Made by a program: the position numbers and the translations under genes. From Schauerella aestuarii (GTDB lineage: Bacteria > Pseudomonadota > Gammaproteobacteria > Burkholderiales > Burkholderiaceae_B): 64,000 nucleotides of DNA. Shown here piece by piece: positions 39,860 through 48,417 of this stretch; within the stretch, counting starts at the first letter, position 1, and the number at the start of each line of letters is the position of its first letter. The DNA lies in the NCBI RefSeq assembly GCF_009866805.1, contig NZ_SIZW01000043.1, positions 310,001 through 374,000 of the forward strand, given 5' to 3'. The notes under the pieces are model-generated. The model saw only the letters and a list, made by a program, of their open reading frames with translations, was not told the origin of the DNA and did no database searches.

Positions 39860-41214
39860 TGAGCGAGCGTAAGTATTTCGGGACCGACGGCGTACGCGGC
39901 GAAGTCGGTGGACCGGTGATCAACGCCGAATTTGCCCTGCGTCTGGGCTATGCCGCCGGCCGCGTGCTGGTGCGCGAAAACGCGAATTCGGGTTATAGCC
40001 GCCCGCGCGTGCTGATCGGCAAAGACACGCGCATCTCGGGCTACATGCTTGAGTCCGCCCTTGAAGCAGGCCTGTCGGCCGCCGGTATCGACGTGCTACT
40101 GGCCGGTCCGCTGCCCACGCCGGGTGTGGCCTATCTCACCCGCACGTTCCGCCTGGCGGCTGGCGTGGTGATCAGCGCCTCGCACAATCCATTCAACGAT
40201 AACGGCATCAAGTTTTTTTCGTCCAAAGGCATGAAGTTGCCGGACGCGACCGAAGCCGCCATCGAAGCCGAGATCGATCAGCCGCTGGGCTGCGTCGGCT
40301 CGCAAGAGCTGGGTCGCGCGCGTCGTCTGGACGACGCCGCCGGCCGCTACATCGAATTCTGCAAAGGCACGTTTCCTAACGATCTCAACCTCAACGGGTT
40401 GAAGATCGTCGTGGATGCGGCACACGGCGCGGCTTATCACATTGCCCCGCACGTCTTTCGCGAGTTGGGTGCGCAAGTATTCGCCATCGGCTGCGAGCCC
40501 GATGGCTTCAATATCAACGAAGGCGTGGGCGCGATGCACCCCGAATCGTTGGCACGTGAAGTCAAGGCGCGCGGTGCCGATTTCGGCGTGGCGCTCGACG
40601 GCGATGCCGACCGCATTCAGATGGTGGACCGCGACGGCCGCATCTATAACGGCGATGAGTTGTTGTTCGCGATCGTGCGCGAGCGCCTCGAGGCCGGCAA
40701 GGTCGACGGGGTGGTGGGCACCCTTATGACCAACTTTGGCCTGGAACGCAAATTCAACAGCATGGGTGTGCCGTTCGAGCGCGCCAACGTTGGCGACCGC
40801 TACGTGCTGGAGCAAATGCAGGCACGCGGCTGGTTGTACGGCGGCGAAAGCTCGGGTCACCTGCTGTGCCTCGATTGCCACACCACCGGCGACGGCATCA
40901 TTGCGGCGTTGCAAGTGCTCAAGGCTTTGCGCCGCAGCGGACAGAGCCTGCCCGAATGGCTGGGCGACCTGAAGATGTACCCGCAGAAGATGATCAACGT
41001 GCCCCTCACGCCGGGCATCGATTGGCAAACCCACGCGGGCCTGGCGCGCGCGCGCGCCGAAGTCGAAGCCGATCTGGGTGAACGTGGCCGCGTGTTGATT
41101 CGTGCGTCGGGTACGGAGCCCAAGTTGCGGTTGATGGTCGAAGCCGCCGATGCCGACTTGGCCGAACGCTCGGCCAAGAAGCTGGCTGCGGTGAGCGAGG
41201 GCGGCTGGCAGTAG
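39859..41214 (+). CDS. glmM: Phosphoglucosamine mutase
   Basis: A 451-residue phosphohexomutase. The N-terminus [14 protein letters not shown], the phosphoserine loop [17 protein letters not shown] (about residue 105), the Mg-binding [10 protein letters not shown] (about 245), the sugar loop GGESSGH and the phosphate loop [15 protein letters not shown] are all present. It converts glucosamine-6-P to glucosamine-1-P for UDP-GlcNAc. ATG 39859 is used (TTGGAGG upstream); the longer frame lies in folP. Confidence 0.97.
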   Translation: MSERKYFGTDGVRGEVGGPVINAEFALRLGYAAGRVLVRENANSGYSRPRVLIGKDTRISGYMLESALEAGLSAAGIDVLLAGPLPTPGVAYLTRTFRLAAGVVISASHNPFNDNGIKFFSSKGMKLPDATEAAIEAEIDQPLGCVGSQELGRARRLDDAAGRYIEFCKGTFPNDLNLNGLKIVVDAAHGAAYHIAPHVFRELGAQVFAIGCEPDGFNINEGVGAMHPESLAREVKARGADFGVALDGDADRIQMVDRDGRIYNGDELLFAIVRERLEAGKVDGVVGTLMTNFGLERKFNSMGVPFERANVGDRYVLEQMQARGWLYGGESSGHLLCLDCHTTGDGIIAALQVLKALRRSGQSLPEWLGDLKMYPQKMINVPLTPGIDWQTHAGLARARAEVEADLGERGRVLIRASGTEPKLRLMVEAADADLAERSAKKLAAVSEGGWQ

Positions 41215-41253
41215 TCAGCGATAACCGTCTCTCAGCCACACCATCGAACCCAG

Positions 41254-41280
41254 AGCCGCTTCCAAACGAAGCGGCTTTTT
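41254..41280 (+). terminator. Rho-independent terminator after glmM
   Basis: AGCCGCTTC (41254-41262) and GAAGCGGCT (41268-41276) form a perfect 9-bp stem with a 5-nt loop, followed by a T-run. It closes the ftsH-folP-glmM operon and isolates the iron cassette. Confidence 0.93.
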
Positions 41281-41293
41281 CACGCCCTGTGCC

Positions 41294-41331
41294 TTGACAC
41301 CGCGCGATGCAAATGACCATAATTCTCATTT
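41294..41331 (+). promoter_or_regulatory. Sigma-70 promoter overlapped by a Fur box (sigma factor gene)
   Basis: A perfect -35 TTGACA (41294-41299) is followed after 18 nt by CATAAT (41318-41323, 5 of 6). Over the -10 lies GCAAATGACCATAATTC then TCATTTA (41309-41331), with inverted arms AAATGA/TCATTT, resembling the Fur boxes typical of fecI/hurI-type genes. Fur-Fe(II) bound here would block polymerase, so the cassette should be induced by iron starvation. Confidence 0.72.
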
Positions 41332-41351
41332 ACGAATTGGTCAACGCGCGC

Positions 41352-41861
41352 ATGGCGACTTCCGCGCATCCTTCAGACTGCGACGCATCGCGGTTCTATC
41401 TCGCACATCACGCCTGGCTGCAGGAGTGGCTGCGCCGCCGCCTCGGCTGCCGGCATGATGCCGCCGACCTCGCACATGACGCCTTCGCGCGGTTGCTGGC
41501 TGCCCGCGAACTCGACGCCATTCGCGAGCCGCGCGCGTTTCTCACCACGCTTGCGCAGCGCCTTGTGTACAACTTCTGGCGGCGCCGCGATCTGGAGCGC
41601 GCTTATCTCGATGGGCTGATGCTGGCGACGCCGGCGAGCGTGCCCTCCGAGGAAGAACGCGCGCTGGTCGTCGATGCGCTCATGCATATCGATCATGCGC
41701 TCAAGCGACTGCCACCCAAGGCAAGGTCGGTGTTTTTGCTGAGCCAGATCGATGAGCTGAGCTATCCCGAAATTGCGGCGCGCTTGGGGCTTTCAGCGAT
41801 GACCGTGCGCCGCTACATGAAGCAGGCCATCACGTTATGCGTGTTGGCGGACGCTGCGTGA
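41352..41861 (+). CDS. FecI-like ECF sigma factor
   Basis: A 169-residue iron-starvation sigma factor. Region 2 spans HHAWLQEWLRRRLGCRHDAA to LAHDAFARLL and PRAFLTTLAQRLVYNFWRRR. Region 4 spans ALKRLPPKARSVFLLSQIDE and LSYPEIAARLGLSAMTVRRY. It should direct polymerase to the receptor gene downstream when the cognate siderophore is bound. ATG 41352 is preferred over one at 41307, which lies in the Fur-box promoter. No strong Shine-Dalgarno is seen. Confidence 0.9.
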   Translation: MATSAHPSDCDASRFYLAHHAWLQEWLRRRLGCRHDAADLAHDAFARLLAARELDAIREPRAFLTTLAQRLVYNFWRRRDLERAYLDGLMLATPASVPSEEERALVVDALMHIDHALKRLPPKARSVFLLSQIDELSYPEIAARLGLSAMTVRRYMKQAITLCVLADAA

Positions 41862-41922
41862 GCGCGTTCTCGATGAGGTGCTTCGTCACGTTGCCGTTTC
41901 CGTTCATGATCGCGATTTCGTC

Positions 41923-42915
41923 ATGACGTCGACTGTGTCACCCGTTGTCCGCTCACCCACGGCTGCTTTACCGGATGCTGCGCTCGAGGCCGCCATCGAC
42001 TGGATGGTGCAGATGCGTTCCGGCACGATGACCGAGGCGCAGCGACGGCGTTTTGACGACTGGCGCGCAGCCGACCCCCGTCATCACGCGGCCTGGGCGC
42101 AAGTGAGCGGTGCGTTGGCAAACGCCTTCGAACCCTTGCGGCGCAGTAGTTCGGCGCATATGGCGGATGCCGCGCTGCGCGTGCGCCCGCAACGGCGCAA
42201 GCTGCTGCGAAACGCGCTCGGGGTATTGGTCGCCGCCGGCGCGGGCGCGGCGATCGTCAACCGCCAGATTCCCCTCGCCACGCTCACCGCCGATTTGCGC
42301 ACCGGCACGGGAGAACGCAAAACGTTTGTGCTGCCGGACGGCAGCGACGTCACGCTCAATGCGCGGTCGGCCGTCAATGTGGCGTATGGCGGCGGCGAAC
42401 GCCGCATTCATCTGCAGGCCGGTGCGCTTTTCGCGCGCGCCATGCAGGATGCGACCGCGCCGTTCGTGGCCAGTACGGCAGACGGTCAGGCGCGCACCGC
42501 GGGCGCGCACTTCATGCTGGCACGCGAGGAAGAAGGCAGCAGTGTGGCCGTGGTCGAGCAGTCTGTCGACATCGTCAACGCTGCGGGGTCGCGGGCAACG
42601 GTGGCAGCAGGTATGGGGCTGCGCTTCACGCGCCAGTCGATCGCAGCGCCGCTTACGCAACTGGCGGATCTGGCGGCATGGCGCGCCGGTATGTTCGTTG
42701 CCCGCGACGTATCGCTCGGCGACGTGATCGATGCCATGCGCCCATATCGGCGTGGACTGGTGCGCGTATCGGAAGCTGCCGCACGCTTGCGCGTGCTCGG
42801 TGCATTCTCGCTCGATGATACGGATGGGATGCTAGTGTCGCTGGCGCAGACGCTGCCCATTACTGTCAGACGTTTCAGCGCGTTATTGGTGATGGTCGAG
42901 ACGCGAGAAACGTGA
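41923..42915 (+). CDS. FecR-like anti-sigma / transmembrane sensor
   Basis: A 330-residue protein. The N-terminal cytoplasmic sigma-binding part has AIDWMVQMRSGTMTEAQRRR and WRAADPRHHAAWAQV, followed by one membrane segment (LLRNALGVLVAAGAGAAIV) and a periplasmic FecR domain (TGERKTFVLPDGSDVTLNAR, then the STN-contacting C-terminus). It passes the signal from the receptor's N-terminal extension to the sigma factor. Its last codons and stop (VETRET-TGA) are encoded inside the heptamer repeat array that follows. Start ATG 41923 has only weak ribosome-binding support. Confidence 0.88.
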   Translation: MTSTVSPVVRSPTAALPDAALEAAIDWMVQMRSGTMTEAQRRRFDDWRAADPRHHAAWAQVSGALANAFEPLRRSSSAHMADAALRVRPQRRKLLRNALGVLVAAGAGAAIVNRQIPLATLTADLRTGTGERKTFVLPDGSDVTLNARSAVNVAYGGGERRIHLQAGALFARAMQDATAPFVASTADGQARTAGAHFMLAREEEGSSVAVVEQSVDIVNAAGSRATVAAGMGLRFTRQSIAAPLTQLADLAAWRAGMFVARDVSLGDVIDAMRPYRRGLVRVSEAAARLRVLGAFSLDDTDGMLVSLAQTLPITVRRFSALLVMVETRET

Positions 42916-43087
42916 GATATGAGGCTGTGATACGTGAGACGTGATGCGTGAGACGTGAGATGTTAGGCTGTGCTGCGTGTAGCGTGCGGCGTGAGGCGTG
43001 AGACGTGAGGTTGTTAGGCGTGAAGCGTAGGCGTAAGACGTAAGACGCAAGACGCAAGACGTGAGACGCAAGACGCAAGACGTGAGG
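42898..43087. repeat. Degenerate tandem heptamer array (consensus GTGAGAC)
   Basis: About 27 head-to-tail units of 7 bp (a few of 6 or 8), consensus GTGAGAC with variants GTAAGAC, GCAAGAC, GTGAGGC and GTGATGC. The right-hand third is the most regular, alternating GTGAGAC and GCAAGAC. The array begins within the last codons of fecR and includes its TGA stop. The open frames it creates on the minus strand (repeating LTSCVLR-type peptides) are by-products. Unit length is not a multiple of 3. Possible roles include slippage-driven variation or spacing of the receptor promoter; none is shown. Confidence 0.85.
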
Positions 43088-43228
43088 AGCGACGCAGCGA
43101 TCGCCAATTCACCGCGTCGGCGATCGCCACCGCCTCGATCAGGCTCACCGTTACACATTAGCTGAACACATTTGCCGACCTCATTGCACAGACATGGAAA
43201 CCTCGCCCTGAATCTGGAGTTTCCGTCC
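43088..43228. other. Upstream region of the TonB receptor gene
   Basis: About 140 bp between the heptamer array and the receptor start. No gene is seen. It should contain the target promoter of the FecI-like sigma factor; I could not pick its -35 and -10 with confidence. GGAG at 43216-43219 is the receptor ribosome binding site. Confidence 0.45.
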
Positions 43229-45655
43229 ATGCCCCGCTTGTCCAAGTTCCGCGCATCGCGCACGTCCCCTCGATGGTTGGTTGCAGGCGTAGCGATCGCG
43301 CTTTCGGCGTCGGCAACCGGCGTCGCCGCCCAATCCGCAGCGGCCAACCGCACGGGTGCCGCCAGCGTGGCGCGCTACGATTTGCCGGCCATGCCCCTTA
43401 GCGATGCCTTGGTGCGCATTGCGCAGCAAAGCGGCCGCTCGGTATCGGTCGATCCCGCATTGGTCACCGGTGTTCGGGCGCAACCCGTGCAGGGTGCGTA
43501 CAGCGTGGAAGAGGCCGTGCGCCGCGCCATGCAGGGCACCGGCCTGGAAGTGTGGGTGACGTCGAACGACACCATCAGCGCGCGGCGAGTGCCGCTCGCC
43601 GGGGCCGCAGCCGAACTGGAGCCGGTGCGCGTGCTGGGAACGGCCGAAACGGCGTTTGCCCACGTCGACGGCTATGTGGCACATCGCGGTAGCGCAGGAA
43701 TGAAAACCGACACCGCGCTCGTCGAAACGCCGCAGTCGATTTCAGTCGTGACCAGCGATCAGATCCGTGCCGTCAAGGCCAGCTCAGTGGCCGATGCCTT
43801 GGGCTACACGCCGGGATTCGCGTCGCAGTCCCCCGCGTTCAGCCGCATGGTCGACGACTTCATGCTGCGCGGCTTCAACGTTGCGGCGGGTAATAGCGGT
43901 CAGTTGCGCGATGGGTTGAAGCTGCAATCCAGCGTATATGACGGCGGCCAGGAGCCGTACGGTCTGGAGCGCGTCGAAGTGTTGCGCGGCGCAGCCTCGG
44001 TGCTCTACGGCCAGCTGGGCCCGGGCGGCGTGGTGAACACCATCAGCAAACGGCCCACGACCGAGCCCCTGCGAGAGCTCAACGTTGAGGCGGGAAGTTA
44101 TGGCCGGCGCCAGTATTCCGGTGATTTTTCGGGTCCGCTGACGGAAGACGGGGTGTGGTCGTATCGGCTGACCGGATTGGTACGCGACGCCGATAACTGG
44201 ATGGATCATGTGCCCGACGATCGCACGTATCTGGCGCCGGCGCTGACATGGCGGCCGTCGGCGGCGACCTCACTCACCTTCCTAGCCAGCTACCAGCGCA
44301 TCCGCACCAAATTCGCGGCACCCTTGCCCGCAGCGGTCACATTGAATGGCGCATTGCCGCGCGATCTGTTTATCGGCGAACCCAATTTCGACCGCTACAA
44401 CACCGACAGCTACACCGCAGGATATGTGTTTGAGCATGCCTTCAACGACCGCGTGAAAGTGCGCCAAAGCGCGCGTTATTTCACTGCCGACGGCAACTGG
44501 GATTATTTGTCTTTCGGCGGCTTGCAGGCGAACGGCCAAACCTTGCGCCGCGGCGTCATCAGTCGCACCGAAAAATCCTACGGTGTGGCAGGCGACACCT
44601 CGCTCGAATGGAAGGGCGACACAGGCCCGCTCGATCACACCGTACTGGTGGGCGCCGATTACTACAAAAGCAGCTACACGTCGCATCGTCACAGCGGCAG
44701 CGTGGCACCGCTGGCGAACATTTACGCGCCGGTTTACGGCGCCAGACCGATAGTGCAGACCGGTGCCGACTACGGCATCGCCACGCGCAGCGATGCCTTC
44801 GGCTTATATGCGCAAGACCAGATCAAGCTGCAGGACCGATGGGTGGTGGTGCTTGGCGGGCGGCACGATTGGGCCGACACCAAACAGAAAAGCTACCAGA
44901 CCGGTGCCGACACGACGTTGCAGGACAGCGCGACCACCGGGCGTGCCGGTGTGGTCTATCTGGCCGACAACGGCCTGGCGCCGTATGTGAGCGCGAGCCA
45001 ATCGTTCTCGCCGACCATCGGTGTAGACCGCAGTGGCAATGCGTTCGAGCCAACGAAGGGGACGCAATACGAACTTGGCCTGCGTTACGAGCCGCCCGGT
45101 TCGAACATGCTCTACAGCGCAGCCATTTACGATCTGACGCAGCGCAATGCCCTCACGGTGGACCCGGCCGACAGCACGTTCTCCGTGCAAACCGGCAAAG
45201 TGCGTTCACGTGGTCTCGAGCTTGAGGCCAAGATGGGATCGGGTCCGTGGAATGTGACGGCCGCATACGCGTATACCGACGCACGAACCATCAAAGCAAA
45301 CGACCCCCTGCTGGTGGATCAACGGGTGTCGCTCGTGCCGTTGCACACCGCCTCGCTTTGGGTCGATCGCGACATGCGCTCCCTCGGCTTGACCGGCTTG
45401 AAGCTTGGCGCAGGCGTGCGCTACGGCAGCTCGACCAATCTGGCGGGTTATCCAGGCAACGTCTCCGGTCAGTTCCTGGTGGACGCGCTGGCCAGCTACG
45501 ACTTCGGCGCGGTGTCGCCCGACATGGCCGGCCTGAGCCTGACGGTAAACGCCCGCAACCTGTTCAACCGCGGGTTCGTCACATGCTCGGGTGCAACGGG
45601 CTGCCGTTACGGCGATCCGCGCACGCTGTACGCCACCGTCAGTTATCGCTGGTAG
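43229..45655 (+). CDS. TonB-dependent siderophore receptor with STN signalling domain
   Basis: An 808-residue outer-membrane receptor. A signal peptide (TSPRWLVAGVAIALSASATG, cleavage near VAAQ) is followed by an STN domain (YDLPAMPLSDALVRIAQQSG to GTGLEVWVTSNDTISARR), the plug (ETPQSISVVTSDQIRAVKAS, LRGFNVAAGN, GLERVEVLRGAASVLYGQ, PGGVVNTISKRP) and a 22-strand barrel ending YATVSYRW with a terminal aromatic residue. The STN domain marks it as a transducer working with the upstream FecR/FecI pair (FpvA/FoxA type). Two Cys near the C-terminus (TCSGATGCRYGDPRTLYA) are typical of ferrisiderophore receptors. ATG 43229 follows GGAG. Confidence 0.95.
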   Translation: MPRLSKFRASRTSPRWLVAGVAIALSASATGVAAQSAAANRTGAASVARYDLPAMPLSDALVRIAQQSGRSVSVDPALVTGVRAQPVQGAYSVEEAVRRAMQGTGLEVWVTSNDTISARRVPLAGAAAELEPVRVLGTAETAFAHVDGYVAHRGSAGMKTDTALVETPQSISVVTSDQIRAVKASSVADALGYTPGFASQSPAFSRMVDDFMLRGFNVAAGNSGQLRDGLKLQSSVYDGGQEPYGLERVEVLRGAASVLYGQLGPGGVVNTISKRPTTEPLRELNVEAGSYGRRQYSGDFSGPLTEDGVWSYRLTGLVRDADNWMDHVPDDRTYLAPALTWRPSAATSLTFLASYQRIRTKFAAPLPAAVTLNGALPRDLFIGEPNFDRYNTDSYTAGYVFEHAFNDRVKVRQSARYFTADGNWDYLSFGGLQANGQTLRRGVISRTEKSYGVAGDTSLEWKGDTGPLDHTVLVGADYYKSSYTSHRHSGSVAPLANIYAPVYGARPIVQTGADYGIATRSDAFGLYAQDQIKLQDRWVVVLGGRHDWADTKQKSYQTGADTTLQDSATTGRAGVVYLADNGLAPYVSASQSFSPTIGVDRSGNAFEPTKGTQYELGLRYEPPGSNMLYSAAIYDLTQRNALTVDPADSTFSVQTGKVRSRGLELEAKMGSGPWNVTAAYAYTDARTIKANDPLLVDQRVSLVPLHTASLWVDRDMRSLGLTGLKLGAGVRYGSSTNLAGYPGNVSGQFLVDALASYDFGAVSPDMAGLSLTVNARNLFNRGFVTCSGATGCRYGDPRTLYATVSYRW

Positions 45656-45669
45656 ACGGCCAGGCGTCG

Positions 45670-47070
45670 TTACGCCCGATCGCGCGGCTCGCGCGTCTCG
45701 CGTTCGGCGTCCACCACCGACTGGCGCCGAAAGCGTCCCGCGGCGAGGTGGTAGAACGGTTGCGGGCAAAACTGCCGCGCCACCATCGAGGCGGTCAGGC
45801 AGGCAAACAGCAGCCAGAAGAGGGCGGGCTGGTTGCCCGTCATTTCCATCACCACCACGCTGGCCGTGAGCGGCGCCTGTGTGGCGGCCGCAAGAAAGGC
45901 AGCCATTGCAATCAATACGATGAAGCGCTGATCCACGGCGCCGCCGGCCAACTGCCAGATTTGTTCACCGATGCCCGCTCCGGTGGTAAGTGCCGGCGTG
46001 AAAATCCCGCCTGGGATGCCTGCCCAGTACGACGCCACGGTAGCGGCCAATTTGGCCAGACCGAATCCCTCAGGCGCAGGATGCTCGCCGGCCAGCAAGC
46101 CACTGGCGATCCCATAACCCGTGCCGTACACCGACCCCTGCGTGAGCGCGCCCAGGCAAGCGATCGCCAGGCCAAGCAGGGCCGCGCAGTAGATCGGATG
46201 ACGCCGCACCCACGCGCGGCAGCGCGCGGGCGCCACACCGGCCAGCCCTTTGCCCAACAGCCGCGCAAAGATGCCACCAAGCACGCCACACACCACGCCG
46301 CACAGCAGCACCCACCAGACCACGCTTTGTGCGATGACCACGCCGGTAGCACGCTCGAAATAGGGGTTGTTGCCGGCGATGGCGACCACGATGAAGCCGG
46401 CTGCCAGCACACCGATCAACACCAGCCGCTGCCAACGCAGCACCGTGCCGCGCCCGAGTTCCTCGATGGCGAAGATCACGCCTGCAAGCGGGGCGTTGAA
46501 GGCCGCTGCCAACCCGCCGGCGGCGCCTGCGGCAATCAATTCATTGGCATGAAATCCGCGCAACGACCAGCCGCGTGCTTTCCAGAATTGGCCCCAGGCC
46601 AGCATGAGCGCCGCACCCACTTGAACGGACGGGCCTTCTCGGCCGATCGATGCGCCGGCCAGCATGCCGGCAAAGGTCAACGGCACTTTCCAGAGGCATT
46701 GCGCCAAGCCCACGAGTCGCGACTGTGCGGGGCCCGGTGGTAGGCTCAAGGCGGCAATCACCTGCGGAATGCCGCTGCCCGATGCATTCGGTGCCAGACG
46801 CAACGTGAGCCAGCGAATGATCGGCAGCCCGATGGGAAGCAGCAGAAACGCCCACAGTCCGTTGTGCGCAATCCACTCCGCATTCTTCTCGAGCGCCCAA
46901 TCGGCCATCTGCGCAAATGCCAGCGAGACCAGGCTGACCAGCGCGGCACCGCCCAGCAGCAGGCCCATCTGGGCGCTTTTTCTGGACAGGCGGCCAGTCT
47001 GACGCGCCTTGCGGCGTGCCAATCGGCGGGTTCGTGCGGAGAGATAGCGCCAACGTTCGTCTGGTTTCAC
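45670..47070 (-). CDS. clcA: ClC-family chloride channel/antiporter
   Basis: About 466 residues with the ClC selectivity motifs: GSGIPQ (ASGSGIPQVIAAL), GREGP with the gating Glu (ASIGREGPSVQVGAAL) and GxFxP (PGGIFTPALTTGAGIG). It moves Cl- in exchange for H+ across the inner membrane. The start is uncertain: GTG 47070 (VKPDERWRYL...) is chosen because the frame to TTG 47169 adds a Cys/Arg-rich stretch atypical of the family; neither has a clear ribosome site. It is convergent with the TonB receptor gene (14 bp gap). The rightward 498-codon frame opposite it is a shadow. Confidence 0.88.
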   Translation of the reverse strand: MKPDERWRYLSARTRRLARRKARQTGRLSRKSAQMGLLLGGAALVSLVSLAFAQMADWALEKNAEWIAHNGLWAFLLLPIGLPIIRWLTLRLAPNASGSGIPQVIAALSLPPGPAQSRLVGLAQCLWKVPLTFAGMLAGASIGREGPSVQVGAALMLAWGQFWKARGWSLRGFHANELIAAGAAGGLAAAFNAPLAGVIFAIEELGRGTVLRWQRLVLIGVLAAGFIVVAIAGNNPYFERATGVVIAQSVVWWVLLCGVVCGVLGGIFARLLGKGLAGVAPARCRAWVRRHPIYCAALLGLAIACLGALTQGSVYGTGYGIASGLLAGEHPAPEGFGLAKLAATVASYWAGIPGGIFTPALTTGAGIGEQIWQLAGGAVDQRFIVLIAMAAFLAAATQAPLTASVVVMEMTGNQPALFWLLFACLTASMVARQFCPQPFYHLAAGRFRRQSVVDAERETREPRDRA

Positions 47071-47350
47071 GCCGAAGATGTTACGCGTGTAAGTTGACAG
47101 TGCGGTAAATCGGCATCGAAAGCCGCCGTTCCGTCGCCTGCAAGAACGAACAGCGTCGCGCCAATGCAACGGCGTTCATCGCGCCAAACGCCTCCACATC
47201 TTGAATAGAAACAACGGTTTGCAACATTCGCAGCCTTGTCAGCCTGGGGTAGGGCGGGCAGCGGTAGACTTTCACAGTCTTGTCACTCAACCGTCAAATA
47301 CGTGACATGTGCGGCCGTCAGACTTCCATGAACGTCCTGGAGGGATTGAT

Positions 47351-48346
47351 ATGCACGAACTTGTCCGCATTGAAGCGCAACGCAACGTGTTATCCGCTTT
47401 ACCTCAAGTCGAGAGCAACGGCCTGATCGTCGGGCTGGCTCGCTCGTCCGACGAGATCGAAGAAATCCAACGTTTACGCTACAACGTCTTTACCGAGGAA
47501 ATGGGCGTCGTCTTTCCTCACGCGAAGGATGGCATCGACCGCGACCGGTACGATCAATGGTGCGAGCACCTCTTGGTGCGCGAACTCAGTACCGGCCGGG
47601 TGGTGGGCACCTATCGTATCCTTACCCCCGAAAAAGCGCTGGCTGCCGGCGGCTACTACTCCGAATCCGAATTCGATCTGAGCGCACTCGCGCCGATTCG
47701 CAGTGGCCTGGTTGAAGTGGGCCGTTCGTGTACCCACCCCGACTTCCGCAACGGGGGCGTCATCATGCTGTTGTGGACCGGCGTGTCGCAATTGCTGCGC
47801 GCGGGTGGCTATCGCTATGTGCTGGGCTGCGCCAGCGTGAGCCTGCGCGACGATGGCGTGACGGCCGCACAAGTGTGGCGCGAGGTGTCGTCGCGCCGTA
47901 CCGAAGGCGAACACCTGCAGGTCAAACCGCTGCACCGCTACCCGTTCGAACGGCTCAACAGCACGTTGCCGGCGCGTCTGCCGCCGCTGATCAAGGGCTA
48001 CATGAAGCTGGGCGCCACGGTGTGTGGCGAGCCGGCCTGGGACCCCGATTTCAATGCCGCTGATTTTCCGGTCATGCTCGATATCCTCAACATGGATCCG
48101 CGCTATCGACGGCATCTGGGGCTGGAATACACGCCCACCAAGCCTGCCGCATTGCATGCCGTAGGCGGCACGGGGCACGCTGCCATGGCCGCTGCTGGTC
48201 GCGCGTCGAGTAGCGCATCGGGCACCGGCACAGGAACGGGATCGGGCACGGCCTCAGGCACGAGGCCAGCCAAGGTGCAAGTGCGCGAGACGGCCCGTTG
48301 GACCGCCGCGCCCGACCTTGTCACCACACCGCGTTTTTCGCGCTAG
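47351..48346 (+). CDS. olsB: OlsB-like ornithine N-acyltransferase (hemolysin-like GNAT fold)
   Basis: A 331-residue acyltransferase. Residues about 20-250 match the family that acylates ornithine from acyl-ACP for phosphate-free ornithine lipids: EIEEIQRLRYNVFTEEMGVV, LLVRELSTGRVVGTYRILTP, VEVGRSCTHPDFRNGGVIML and LPPLIKGYMKLGATVCGEPA. The C-terminal 60 residues are a low-complexity Gly/Thr/Ser/Ala tail (SGTGTGTGSGTASGTRP) not needed for the fold. ATG 47351 has GGAGGG 6 nt upstream. It lies beside the polyphosphate and phosphate-uptake genes, and ornithine lipids commonly replace phospholipids under phosphate stress. No PHO box was seen directly upstream. Confidence 0.68.
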   Translation: MHELVRIEAQRNVLSALPQVESNGLIVGLARSSDEIEEIQRLRYNVFTEEMGVVFPHAKDGIDRDRYDQWCEHLLVRELSTGRVVGTYRILTPEKALAAGGYYSESEFDLSALAPIRSGLVEVGRSCTHPDFRNGGVIMLLWTGVSQLLRAGGYRYVLGCASVSLRDDGVTAAQVWREVSSRRTEGEHLQVKPLHRYPFERLNSTLPARLPPLIKGYMKLGATVCGEPAWDPDFNAADFPVMLDILNMDPRYRRHLGLEYTPTKPAALHAVGGTGHAAMAAAGRASSSASGTGTGTGSGTASGTRPAKVQVRETARWTAAPDLVTTPRFSR

Positions 48347-48406
48347 GCGGCGCCATGATGCGCGCCTGGCGCCGCCTGAAGGTAAAAACGGTACGCCGTC
48401 TTACCT
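48345..48406. terminator. Two hairpins between the convergent olsB-like and ppx genes
   Basis: AGGCGGCGCC (48345-48354)/GGCGCCGCCT (48368-48377) is a perfect 10-bp stem. A second hairpin has AGGTAA (48380-48385)/TTACCT (48401-48406) with inner ACGG/CCGT. There is no long T-run. It is likely a shared bidirectional transcript end. Confidence 0.6.
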
Positions 48407-48417
48407 GGGGAGTGCGA

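Noticed and set aside
41307-41351. Upstream ATG for the FecI-like sigma factor
   Set aside because: It lies inside the Fur box and the -10 element; the protein fold starts after ATG 41352.
42898-43087. CRISPR array at the short repeats after fecR
   Set aside because: Units are 7 bp and contiguous, with no unique spacers and no cas genes.
42883-43353. 156-codon leftward frame with repeating LTSCVLR-like peptide
   Set aside because: Produced by translating the heptamer repeat; no start signal, and its ends lie in fecR and the receptor signal sequence.
45247-46743. 498-codon rightward frame across the TonB receptor end and ClC gene
   Set aside because: It overlaps two well-supported genes and is rich in Arg/His/Gly without motifs.
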